Source of the DNA: Arctic95D-9 sp965216705
GTDB taxonomy: Bacteria; Verrucomicrobiota; Verrucomicrobiia; Verrucomicrobiales; DEV007
Assembly (NCBI GenBank): GCA_965216705.1
Contig: OZ244203.1
Coordinates: 1,426,001-1,490,000, forward strand
Direction of reading: 5' to 3'
Length of the DNA stretch: 64,000 bases
The position numbers were made by a program, and so were the translations under genes. The first letter of the stretch is position 1. Every line of letters starts with the position of its first letter. Below the pieces are notes generated by a model that saw only the letters and a program-made list of their open reading frames with translations, was not told the DNA's origin and searched no databases. Below, one piece after another: positions 17,551 through 25,804 of the stretch.

Positions 17551-18165
17551 CTACGGCCCGCTCCTCAGCCGCTGCACCTCTGCGCTCAAGGCGGCATACT
17601 GCTGGCGCGCTCTGGCGAGCGCTTGGGACAACTGTTCCACCAGCTGTTCTTCATTCGAAACTTTTCCCTGCAGCTCGCGGACCGTACCGGCATCTCCTAC
17701 CTTCGTGGACTTCCCGTCGATCATTTCGACCATAACTCCCCCTCGCCCCCTAGATTGCTTTGCCTGGGCCACTTGCAGCTGCTGGCGGAGTTCGTTGAGT
17801 TGTCCGGTGTGGCGGGAAAGATCTGACTCGAGGCTGAGGATCCCGACCTGCTGGGCTTTCAGCATTTCCTCTTTAGCCGCGATTTTCCGGGCCCGTTCCT
17901 CCAAACTCATTTTCGGGGCTTCCGGAGCGGGATTATTAACGACTGGCTTCGGAGCTACTTTCGTTGGTGCCGTCACCGGAGGAGGCATTTGCCGACGTTC
18001 GGTTTTTTCGATCGGTACCTTCGCTCCGTCTTCGGCCACTACCTCCGGTTCAATCTCCTCAGGCTCCTCCCCCTGAGACTTCAGTTGTGGTTTCTCACAT
18101 CCGGCAAGAAACGTCAGCAGCAATAACGCAGCGACAGTTTGCAGGCGGTGAATCAGACGTTTCAT
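17551..18165 (-). CDS. Predicted lipoprotein with coiled coil
   Basis: A 204-residue protein with a lipoprotein signal: MKRLIHRLQTVAALLLLTFLAGC, with Cys23 as the lipidation site. An acidic and Pro-rich linker (about 30-85) leads into a long heptad-type region (about 85-200: EERARKIAAKEEMLKAQQ, ELRQQLQVAQAK, QLVEQLSQALARARQQYA) that should form a coiled coil, broken by a short Gly/Arg-rich insert. No enzyme motif is visible. An envelope-anchored structural or tethering role is possible. No family recognised. Confidence 0.75.
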   Translation of the reverse strand: MKRLIHRLQTVAALLLLTFLAGCEKPQLKSQGEEPEEIEPEVVAEDGAKVPIEKTERRQMPPPVTAPTKVAPKPVVNNPAPEAPKMSLEERARKIAAKEEMLKAQQVGILSLESDLSRHTGQLNELRQQLQVAQAKQSRGRGGVMVEMIDGKSTKVGDAGTVRELQGKVSNEEQLVEQLSQALARARQQYAALSAEVQRLRSGP

Positions 18166-18267
18166 TTACAGATTTCCCTCCAAACCAATTCAAGAAGGCA
18201 GCAGACGTTACGCGGGGCGGGCTATCCGGGGACGTTTCCGCTCCTCATCGAATTCTTCTTTCGCCCA

Positions 18268-18900
18268 TCAGCGCTTTGCCTGCAGATCAATCTCCGCCCA
18301 GCGCACCTCATCAGCAGGACCGTCCTGGGTGAAGATGGCAAAGGAACGGGTCAACTCGGCTGGAATCAATGCTTCGGCAGCGGGGGTCCATTCCCCCGCT
18401 TTTTCATCGGCAGATTTCCATGATCCTTCAACCTTGTCCCCGTCGACCTCGAGCCGCAACCGCACCGCCTCTCCTTCGATTTTCACTTTCGCCAACACGA
18501 GGCGCTTCTCCCCCGCAAACTCGCGGCCCATCACCACGAAGTAGTCACCGTCGATATACTCCACGACGAACTTCACGAAACGATCATCATCGACATAGAG
18601 CACCAGGCCCGCCTGTTCATATTTGATAATCGGATCCATCAGTTTGACGGTGATCTCGATGCTGTCCTGGTCGGCAACCGGGGCACGACGCACCAGAATG
18701 TTTTCCGCCTTCTCCTCACGCTCCGCCCAGATCCGGCCGGGTTGGGTTCGGATTTTCAGAACGCCTTCATCAGATAGCTTCCACTCTTCCGCATCTTCCC
18801 GAATCCAGCGCCAGTCTTTCTGCAGGGTTTCCGCATCTAGCGCCAAAACACCGGCAGGCACCAACGCTAACAGTCCCCAAAGACTCTGGTATACTCTCAT
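18268..18900 (-). CDS. Secreted DUF1349-like concanavalin-fold protein
   Basis: A 210-residue protein with a signal peptide (MRVYQSLWGLLALVPAGVLA). The sequence pattern WRWIREDAEEWKLSDEGVLKI, YEQAGLVLYVDDDRFVKFVV and VRLRLEVDGDKVEGSWKSAD fits DUF1349, a beta-sandwich related to regulators/beta-xylosidase C-terminal domains that may bind carbohydrate. Both Asp-rich loops in the middle are consistent with ligand binding, but no catalytic residues can be assigned. It sits upstream of the lipoprotein on the same strand with a 102 bp gap, divergent from the sigma-factor operon at 19080. Confidence 0.75.
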   Translation of the reverse strand: MRVYQSLWGLLALVPAGVLALDAETLQKDWRWIREDAEEWKLSDEGVLKIRTQPGRIWAEREEKAENILVRRAPVADQDSIEITVKLMDPIIKYEQAGLVLYVDDDRFVKFVVEYIDGDYFVVMGREFAGEKRLVLAKVKIEGEAVRLRLEVDGDKVEGSWKSADEKAGEWTPAAEALIPAELTRSFAIFTQDGPADEVRWAEIDLQAKR

Positions 18901-19079
18901 ATCGAAAAGCGTAGGCAGTCAGAATCGACCGGTCAATTCACGGCCGATCCCGATTCCCGCAATGGTCTTGATTGGGTTTTCCAAAGAGGCTCAAAAAAAA
19001 ATGTCCTGATTCCTTTCCCTCCTGCGATAGAGAATTGTGCTCCCCTTTCCACCACGAGATACGGCACACTACTCTTCGC

Positions 19080-19622
19080 ATGGCCTTACCCGAATCCAGC
19101 ATTGTCGAGATCATCATTCGCGAGCGCATCAGCGTGCTGGCGTATGTGAACTCGATCCTGCACGACGCCCACCAGGCGGAAGACTGCTTTCAGGAAGTCC
19201 TGACTCAGGCGATCACCCGAAAGACCGAATTCGATGACGAAACCCACTTGATTCGCTGGACCTTGGCCGCTTCGCGCAACAAGGCCATCGATGTCATTCG
19301 CAAGAAGCAGCGGCAGCCCCTGCAACTGGAGGACGACGTGCTCGAGCTGGTCGAGGCGCAATGGACTCAGAAACTCACCGGCAATGAGGACAATGGCCAC
19401 GCCCAGACCCGGGCCCTGAGCTACTGTCTCCAGGAACTGACCGATAACAACCGCCGCATCGTCGAGTTGCGCTACTTCGACGGACTCAAGTCTGCCGCCG
19501 TCGCCGACGCGCTCGGCCGCAGTGTCGACAGCATCTACAAAGCGCTCACGCGCATCCACAGCTCCCTGCGCGGCTGCGTCGAACGCCGCCTGCCACTTGA
19601 ACAAGGAGGCGCCTTGAAATGA
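19080..19622 (+). CDS. ECF-type RNA polymerase sigma factor
   Basis: A 180-residue sigma-70 family factor. The ATG at 19080 is chosen because the family's region 2 begins soon after it (VLAYVNSILHDAHQAEDCFQEV); an upstream TTG extension looks non-coding. Region 2 continues with RWTLAASRNKAIDVIRKKQR, and region 4 is LTDNNRRIVELRYFDGLKSAAVADALGRSVDSIYKAL, a helix-turn-helix that binds the -35 element. It overlaps the FecR-like gene by 4 bp (ATGA) with GGAGG ten bases before that start. It heads the 10-kb sulfatase/DUF1552/DUF1592 operon, so it probably directs that operon or a wider glycan regulon. Confidence 0.9.
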   Translation: MALPESSIVEIIIRERISVLAYVNSILHDAHQAEDCFQEVLTQAITRKTEFDDETHLIRWTLAASRNKAIDVIRKKQRQPLQLEDDVLELVEAQWTQKLTGNEDNGHAQTRALSYCLQELTDNNRRIVELRYFDGLKSAAVADALGRSVDSIYKALTRIHSSLRGCVERRLPLEQGGALK

Positions 19623-20977
19623 ACGCGGACGACTCTTTCCATCTCCGGCTCCTGAAGTTCCAGGAAGGCAGCCTCTCTCCTGAAGAATTCGAGGCCTTCA
19701 ACGCCGAGTTGCGCGAATCGCCGGAGCTGCGCGACGCCTTCATCGAACAGAATCATTTTGCTCAGCTGCTCCGGGAAGTTCCCCAGATCAGCGAGCCCGC
19801 CGCCCCGTCCCCGCCTGTCCGCGGGAATTTCTTTTCTCCCACCCGCCTCGCCGTGGGCCTGGCCGCCGCCGTGGCAGTGCTGCTGCTGGCCTGGCAGGGA
19901 ATGAAATCCCCGGACGCCCCCGCTTCTCCAAATACGCCCATCGCCACGCTGTCTCACTCCGCCGGTGCCCGCTGGAGCGATGGCTCGGTCGTCCAGAACC
20001 TGGAACTGACCTCGCCGCGACTTCTCGAATTTGAAACAGGCCTCGTCCGACTCGACTTCGCCAACGGGGCCTGCCTCGCCCTCGAGGGCAACAGCGCCCT
20101 CGAAATCGTCGACGAGATGAAGGTCCGCCTCATCCGGGGTGTGCTCACCGCGGAGATTCCCGAGACGGCCCATGGCTTCACCGTCGACACCGCCAGCGCG
20201 TCGGTGATTGATTACGGCACAGCCTTCGGGGTGTCTGTCGGTCAGGACGGTCAAACCGACGTTTGCGTCTTCGAAGGCGAGGTCGGCGTCACCACCGACT
20301 CTCAGACCGATCCCCTGCATCTCTTCGAAGGCGATGCGGTCCAGGCCGCTCCGTCCTTTGACGGGCTTCGTGAAGTGGCCTTCGACACCTCCCTCTACGA
20401 GAACGCGTGGCCGGTAACCTCGGGTGTGCTGCAGACCACCGGCATTCTCAAGTTCGCCGCTCCGGGTCCGGACTTTGTCCCCGGGAAATTCGAAGACAAC
20501 GACCACATCGTCGTCTTCCGCGAGCAGCAGCACGTCACCCTCGAAGCGCCCGTGTTGGTCGACCTCGCGGAACCGGGCGAGTATTGGAAGCTCAATGCGG
20601 AAGAACGCCGTTCTCACGTAGCCAGTGGCCGCGAAGTCGGCAGTTTCCTCTTTCAACTCAATCCGGTGGGCAGCATTCGCCCCGACGATGAAATCGGTCC
20701 GCGTACCGTGATGGGCCAGATCACCTTTGACCGCCCCATCCTCGGGGTCATCACGACCACGGACACACTGGAAGCTTCCGACGAAACGCTCGGCGATCCA
20801 CGAGGCCATTACCTCCGCGGCACCCGGGGCATCGAAGCCCGACGCAAGCTCACCAAACCGCCGGGAGAAGGCAAGGACCTCATCATCCTCGCAGCCGATC
20901 GCCGCACCCTCATTCTCAGCCTGACTGCGGCGACATCGCTGGACCAGATCCGCGTGCTGGTTGATCACACACCCTGA
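19619..20977 (+). CDS. FecR-domain membrane protein, probable anti-sigma partner
   Basis: A 452-residue single-pass protein. The N-terminal cytosolic part (1-70, LLKFQEGSLSPEEFEAFNAEL) resembles zinc-free anti-sigma helices; a transmembrane segment lies at about 77-94; a periplasmic FecR-type beta domain follows (about 105-245) with DFANGACLALEGNSALEI, LIRGVLTAEIPE and SVIDYGTAFGVSV. The last 170 residues form an additional domain of unknown role. With the sigma factor it forms a signalling pair in which an envelope signal would release or activate the factor. Translation is coupled through ATGA overlap. No TonB receptor is visible nearby, unlike the classical Fec system. Confidence 0.88.
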   Translation: MNADDSFHLRLLKFQEGSLSPEEFEAFNAELRESPELRDAFIEQNHFAQLLREVPQISEPAAPSPPVRGNFFSPTRLAVGLAAAVAVLLLAWQGMKSPDAPASPNTPIATLSHSAGARWSDGSVVQNLELTSPRLLEFETGLVRLDFANGACLALEGNSALEIVDEMKVRLIRGVLTAEIPETAHGFTVDTASASVIDYGTAFGVSVGQDGQTDVCVFEGEVGVTTDSQTDPLHLFEGDAVQAAPSFDGLREVAFDTSLYENAWPVTSGVLQTTGILKFAAPGPDFVPGKFEDNDHIVVFREQQHVTLEAPVLVDLAEPGEYWKLNAEERRSHVASGREVGSFLFQLNPVGSIRPDDEIGPRTVMGQITFDRPILGVITTTDTLEASDETLGDPRGHYLRGTRGIEARRKLTKPPGEGKDLIILAADRRTLILSLTAATSLDQIRVLVDHTP

Positions 20978-20997
20978 TTTAAGCGCCCTCAAGTTCG

Positions 20998-21645
20998 ATG
21001 CCCACGACCCTTACCAGAACCTTTTTGGTCTTCTCGCTACTTCCATTTCTTTTATCGGTAACGCGAAGTGATTGCCAGGAAGAGAGCGATGGCTTCGTCT
21101 CGCTCTTTGACGGAGCAACCATGAAGGGCTGGCAAGGGAGCCTCCATGGCTACGAAGCCAAAGATGGAGTGTTATCCTGCCTCCCCGGAAAAGGGAACGG
21201 CGGAAACATCTTCACCGAGAAGGAATACGGAAACTTCGTCCTGCGCTTCGAGTTCAAACTGACGCCGGGAGCCAACAATGGCCTCGCCCTGCGCTGTCCT
21301 CTTGAAGGCAAGCCACACGGGAAGGGATTCGAAAGCCAGATCCTCGACAACACCGCAGAGCGCTACCAGAACCTCAAGGAAACCCAGTACCACGGATCAC
21401 TTTACAAGCTTCTTGCCGCCAAGCGTGGTCACCTCAATCCCGTGGGCGAATGGAATCGACAGGAAGTCCTCATGGACGGAGGCCACATCAGGATCACGTT
21501 GAATGGTAGGGTGATCCTGGAAGACCATGACATCTCCCGTTTCCGTCGCCCTGCCGAGGGTTACCTCGGATTCCTCGGTCACGGTTCACGGGTCGAGTTT
21601 CGAGAGATCAGAATCAAGGAGTTGGAAGAAGGGGGCGAGAATTGA
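20998..21645 (+). CDS. Secreted DUF1080 (3-keto-disaccharide hydrolase type) protein
   Basis: A 215-residue DUF1080-family protein. Signal peptide about 1-26 (MPTTLTRTFLVFSLLPFLLS). Typical phrases: FVSLFDGATMKGWQGSLHGY, NFVLRFEFKLTPGANNGLALR, GKGFESQILDN and GEWNRQEVLMDGGHIRITLNG. Members of this beta-jellyroll family include hydrolases of 3-keto-glycosides as well as binding proteins. The next gene, an overlapping Gfo/Idh/MocA oxidoreductase, could generate keto-sugars, so the pair fits a 3-keto-sugar route; this link is inferred from order and family knowledge only. Confidence 0.87.
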   Translation: MPTTLTRTFLVFSLLPFLLSVTRSDCQEESDGFVSLFDGATMKGWQGSLHGYEAKDGVLSCLPGKGNGGNIFTEKEYGNFVLRFEFKLTPGANNGLALRCPLEGKPHGKGFESQILDNTAERYQNLKETQYHGSLYKLLAAKRGHLNPVGEWNRQEVLMDGGHIRITLNGRVILEDHDISRFRRPAEGYLGFLGHGSRVEFREIRIKELEEGGEN

Positions 21646-22985
21646 TGAATCCCGGTTTCACCACTTCACGACGCGGAATTCTGAAAGCAGCTGTTCTTCC
21701 GGTTGCCGCGCCGTATGTCAGTCGTCTCTCGTGGGTGCAGGGTTCCCCGATGCAGCGGCTCCAATATGCCGCCATCGGTGCCGACGGACGAGGTGGCGCC
21801 GATATCGGCTCGATGATCAGTCACGACCAGATCCACATCGTCGCCGCGGCTGACGTGGACGCCGCCGCTCAGGCCAAGGTTAAGAACCGATTCTCGGAGC
21901 TGGAAACCTTCTTCGACTGGCGGGAGATGCTCCGATCCAGGAACGATGAGATCGACATCGTCAGCGTTTCCACCCCCGACCACATGCACGGGATTCAGGC
22001 TATGAGCGCTATGAATCTCGGCAAGCACGTCTACGTTCAGAAACCGCTGGCCCAGTCCATCGGCGAGTGCCGCGCCATGCAGGAGACCGCGAAGCGCAAC
22101 GACGTTCTCGTGCAGATGGGTACCCAGGGCGCTTCCAGCCTCTACGACCGGATGGCGACAGCCCTCATCCAGCAGGAACCGGTCGGCAAGATCAGTGAAG
22201 TCTGGACAGTGAGCGGAAAGAGCTGGGGCGATACCAAACCCTTTTCGGATGCCGTCGATCCGGTTCCGGAAGGTCTGGACTGGGATGGGTGGCTCGGCGT
22301 CGGTGAGGAACGTCCATACGTCGACAATTACTACCATCCCAAGAACTGGCGTCGCCGGCAGGAATACGGCTGCGGCACCCTGGGCGACATGGGCTGCCAC
22401 ATTTTTAATGCGATGTATCGAGGCTTGGAGCTCACCGCGCCGACCGCGGTCCGGTCCGCAACTGCCGTTCCCAACCGCTACAACTGGACCTCGAACGAAC
22501 GGGTCGAATACCGGTTCCCGGGAACCCGCTACACCGAAAGCGAGCTTAGGATGACCTGGGTGAGCGGCCGAGAGAGTCCACCCGCGGAACTGATGTCCAT
22601 GATCCCGGAAGGTACGAACTTCCGATTCGGTTGCCTGCTGGTGGGTAGTGAAGGCGTTCTCATGACGCGGCACGGAAGCTCTCCCATGGTTCTCCCGAGA
22701 GAAAAGTTCGCCGGCGTCCGTCCGGAGAAACTCGAGTCCATGGGAGGACACCACCATTCCTTTATCGACGCGGTGATCGCGGGCAGGGGAGACGGTGAGC
22801 TGCTTTCCCCGATCGATTTTGCGGCTCCCCTGACCGAATTCATCCTGCTCGGAAATATTGCCATGCAGCACTCTCCCGACTGGCTCGAATGGGATAGCAA
22901 AAAGGCAAAGATCATCAACAACGAGGAGGCCAGCGAGAGAGTCCACCGCAGCTACCGGGAGGGCTGGGAGGTCATGGGAGCTTGA
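21642..22985 (+). CDS. Gfo/Idh/MocA-family oxidoreductase, Tat-exported
   Basis: A 447-residue NAD(P)-type oxidoreductase. The leader TTSRRGILKAAVLPVAAPYV is a twin-arginine signal, as often seen for this family in PVC bacteria. The Rossmann region has AAIGADGRGGADIGSMI, HIVAAADVDAAAQ and IVSVSTPDHMHGIQA, followed by GKHVYVQKPLAQSIGECR, the conserved E/Q-K-P segment (Gln instead of the common Glu). The C-terminal domain ends near RSYREGWEVMGA. It overlaps the DUF1080 gene by 4 bp. Redox chemistry on a sugar or derivative is expected; the cofactor may be tightly bound because the enzyme is exported folded. Confidence 0.9.
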   Translation: MMNPGFTTSRRGILKAAVLPVAAPYVSRLSWVQGSPMQRLQYAAIGADGRGGADIGSMISHDQIHIVAAADVDAAAQAKVKNRFSELETFFDWREMLRSRNDEIDIVSVSTPDHMHGIQAMSAMNLGKHVYVQKPLAQSIGECRAMQETAKRNDVLVQMGTQGASSLYDRMATALIQQEPVGKISEVWTVSGKSWGDTKPFSDAVDPVPEGLDWDGWLGVGEERPYVDNYYHPKNWRRRQEYGCGTLGDMGCHIFNAMYRGLELTAPTAVRSATAVPNRYNWTSNERVEYRFPGTRYTESELRMTWVSGRESPPAELMSMIPEGTNFRFGCLLVGSEGVLMTRHGSSPMVLPREKFAGVRPEKLESMGGHHHSFIDAVIAGRGDGELLSPIDFAAPLTEFILLGNIAMQHSPDWLEWDSKKAKIINNEEASERVHRSYREGWEVMGA

Positions 22986-22989
22986 GGTC

Positions 22990-24489
22990 ATGACGAATCG
23001 CAAAATCATTTCTATGACCATGCGTTTCATCGCCGCACTGGTCTTTCTCCTTCCGATCATCAACACATCGGGCGCCGAGCGACCATCCAACGTGTTGTTC
23101 ATCATCTCCGACGACCTCACCGCGACAGCCCTGGGCTGTTATGGAAACGAGGTCTGCGCGACCCCCAACATCGACGGGCTCGCCGCCCGGGGCACCCGCT
23201 TCAAGCGCGCCTATTGCCAGGCCACGACCTGCGGACCCTCCCGTGCGTCGCTGATGTTCGGCTACTATCCTTACGCTACTAAAGCGACGGGCTACACCAG
23301 TGGCCGCGAAGAGGTCGGCCCCGACAAGGACAGCTGGGCCCAGTACTTCCGCAAGAACGGATATCACACCGCCCGCATCTCGAAGATCTTTCACATGGGA
23401 GTGCCCACCGATATCGGTCCGGGCCGCGACGGCTCCGACGATCCGGAATCCTGGGACGAAGCCTTCAACAGTCCCGGTCCCGAATCGAAGACTCCCGGCT
23501 TTGGTGAAACCCTACAGAACAATCCCGGTGGGCTGAAGAAGGGTGCCGCGGGCGGCAACCGCTTTTCGACCGTGGAGGCCGAGGGCGATCACCTCGTCCA
23601 CTCCGACGGCAAGACCGCAGACAAGGCAATCGAGCTCATCCATCGCTACAAGGATCTCGACAAGCCTTTCTTCCTGGCGGTCGGCTTCGTCCGGCCCCAC
23701 GTCCCCCTGGTCGCCCCGGCGGAATACTTCGCACCTTATCCCGTCGAGGCCATGGTTCTCCCGCCCAAGCTCTCCGGCGACCGCGACGACATCCCCGACA
23801 ATCCAGCCAACCGACGCACCTCAGCCAACCTGGAGATGAATCTTCTCCAGCAAAAGAAGCTCATCCGCGCCTACTATGCATCGGTCAGCTTCGTCGATGC
23901 CATGGTTGGCAAGGTCCTCACCGCCCTCGAGGAGAGCGGCCAGAGAGACAACACCATCGTCATTTTCACCAGCGACCACGGCTATCATCTCGGCGAACAC
24001 GACATGTGGTCCAAAGTCAGCCTCCACGAGGAGTCGGCCCGCGTCCCCCTCATTATCTGCGTCCCCGGGAAGGAGCCCGCCGTCTGCCATTCCCTTACCG
24101 AGCTCCTCGATCTCTATCCGACCACCGCCAGCCTCTGCGGCCTCCCCATCCCGAAGAACCTCCAGGGCCAGGACATCTCCGGAATGCTGGAAGATCCGCG
24201 GGTCCAGGTTCGCGATGCCATCCTCTCCAGCTGTAAGGGGCGACTCTACCGCACCGACCAGTGGGCGCTCCTCGACTACGGAAAGGCCGGCGAACTCTAC
24301 GACATGGAAGAGGACCCAAAACAGTATACCAATCTGATTGACCATCCCGAGTATGCCGACGTCCTTCGCGAACTACGCGAGGGCCTAAGCGAAAAACTTC
24401 GTGAAATCGAAAACAACGACCTCAATGGCGCCCTGAAGAGCGCCTCGGCGGGCCCGGCACCCGGAACGACAATAATGCCTGCTCAATGA
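22990..24489 (+). CDS. Iduronate-2-sulfatase-like sulfatase
   Basis: A 499-residue exported sulfatase, start at ATG 22990, four bases after the previous stop; an in-frame extension to 22858 would overlap the oxidoreductase and is rejected. Signal peptide around 10-30 (RFIAALVFLLPIINTSGA). Landmarks: VLFIISDDLTATALGCYG, signature CGPSRASLMFGYYP with Cys81, AVGFVRPHVPLVAP and TSDHGYHLGEHDMWSK. All key motifs are intact. It is embedded between a Gfo/Idh/MocA oxidoreductase and a DUF1552 gene in one operon, so sulfate removal and later redox steps may act on the same glycan. Confidence 0.93.
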   Translation: MTNRKIISMTMRFIAALVFLLPIINTSGAERPSNVLFIISDDLTATALGCYGNEVCATPNIDGLAARGTRFKRAYCQATTCGPSRASLMFGYYPYATKATGYTSGREEVGPDKDSWAQYFRKNGYHTARISKIFHMGVPTDIGPGRDGSDDPESWDEAFNSPGPESKTPGFGETLQNNPGGLKKGAAGGNRFSTVEAEGDHLVHSDGKTADKAIELIHRYKDLDKPFFLAVGFVRPHVPLVAPAEYFAPYPVEAMVLPPKLSGDRDDIPDNPANRRTSANLEMNLLQQKKLIRAYYASVSFVDAMVGKVLTALEESGQRDNTIVIFTSDHGYHLGEHDMWSKVSLHEESARVPLIICVPGKEPAVCHSLTELLDLYPTTASLCGLPIPKNLQGQDISGMLEDPRVQVRDAILSSCKGRLYRTDQWALLDYGKAGELYDMEEDPKQYTNLIDHPEYADVLRELREGLSEKLREIENNDLNGALKSASAGPAPGTTIMPAQ

Positions 24490-24535
24490 TGATAGCTCGG
24501 TTCGAATCAGTCATACTTACCCATCTATATGCCCT

Positions 24536-25804
24536 ATGAAAATTGATCGAAGAAACTTCCTCCGTGGTGTCGGCGTAACTCTCGCGTTACCGACATTCGA
24601 GACCTTTGCTAAAGCAGCAGGCTCACAATCTCCGGCCAGCCGCTTCGTCGCCGTGGCTCCGAACTACGGCATGAATCCCGAGGGCTTCTTCCCCACCACC
24701 ACGGGAAGCGACTACGCGATGCCTCACCTGCTCACTTCGCTGGAGTCTCACCGCGATCATCTCACCATCCTGAGCAACATGGATCACCCTGAGGTGGGCG
24801 GTGGTCACGGCGCGTCCAACACCTTTCTCAACGGGGTGGAAATGAAGGACGTGAAGGACAATCCACAGAAACTGCATTCCCTCGACCAATACATCGCCGA
24901 GAAGATCGGGTCGCAGAATCGCTTCCCTTCCCTGCTGCTCGGCTCCGGAGGCACCTCCTGGTCCCGCGCCGGGATCCGCCTGCCCAGCGACCTCAATCCG
25001 GAACAGGTCTTTGCCAAGCTTTTCATCAACGACAACGACAAGGTCAAAGCCTCGACCCGTCGCTACATCGAAGAGGACAACAGCATACTCGACGTCGTGC
25101 TCGAAGACGCCAAGCGCCTCAACAGCCGCCTCTCCAAAACCGATCAGGACAAGCTCGACCAGTACTTCACCTCCATTCGCGAAGTGGAGAAAAAACTGAA
25201 CCGCCAGGTCGACTGGATCGACATCGACAAGCCCGGCGCCAGCGACCAGGTCCTCTACGGCGACGACGACAGCGATGTCATCGTGGACCTGACCTATCCC
25301 TACAACACCGAGGTGATGTATGACCTCATGGTCCTGGCTCTGCAGACCGACTCCACCCGCGTCGCCTCCTACGGTCACCCCGGCGGCAACCGCCTCTTCC
25401 CCTTCGAGGGCATCACGATGGGCTACCACTCGCTGACCCACCACGGCAAGCGCCCCGACCTGCTCAAGGAGCTCTGGATCATTGAGAAGTTCTACGCCGA
25501 CCAGTTTGCCCGCTTCCTCACCAAGATGCAGGAAGCCAAGGACGCCGAGGGCCGCCCGCTGCTCGACACCACCACGGTGCTCTTCGGCAGCGGCATGGGC
25601 AACGCCAGCTCTCACTCCAGCCGCAACCTGCCTATCATGGTTGCCGGCGGCGGACTGAAGCATGGTCAGCACCACACCTTCGAGCGCGAAGGCCGTGACG
25701 GCCGCCCGCTCTGTGATCTCTACGTGACCCTTCTTCAGCAGCTCGGCATCGAAGACGACGCTTTCTCCACCAGCACAGGCAACCTCAACCACCTGCTCAC
25801 CTGA
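24536..25804 (+). CDS. DUF1552 protein, Tat-exported (pair 1)
   Basis: A 422-residue DUF1552-family protein with a twin-arginine signal DRRNFLRGVGVTLALPTFET. Family phrases: GGGHGASNTFLNGVEM, SLDQYIAEKIG, VMYDLMVLALQTDSTRVASY, GYHSLTHHGKRPDLL and LFGSGMGNASSHSS. No heme motif or hydrolase triad is evident. The molecular function of DUF1552 is not established; members are nearly always next to DUF1592-type cytochrome proteins, as here, where its TGA stop overlaps the next ATG by one base. A shared periplasmic complex with that partner is a reasonable inference. Confidence 0.9.
   Translation: MKIDRRNFLRGVGVTLALPTFETFAKAAGSQSPASRFVAVAPNYGMNPEGFFPTTTGSDYAMPHLLTSLESHRDHLTILSNMDHPEVGGGHGASNTFLNGVEMKDVKDNPQKLHSLDQYIAEKIGSQNRFPSLLLGSGGTSWSRAGIRLPSDLNPEQVFAKLFINDNDKVKASTRRYIEEDNSILDVVLEDAKRLNSRLSKTDQDKLDQYFTSIREVEKKLNRQVDWIDIDKPGASDQVLYGDDDSDVIVDLTYPYNTEVMYDLMVLALQTDSTRVASYGHPGGNRLFPFEGITMGYHSLTHHGKRPDLLKELWIIEKFYADQFARFLTKMQEAKDAEGRPLLDTTTVLFGSGMGNASSHSSRNLPIMVAGGGLKHGQHHTFEREGRDGRPLCDLYVTLLQQLGIEDDAFSTSTGNLNHLLT

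Noticed and set aside
19535..20992. Long minus-strand frame opposite the FecR gene
   Set aside because: Its translation has no recognisable domain, while the plus strand encodes sigma and FecR proteins with coupled starts.
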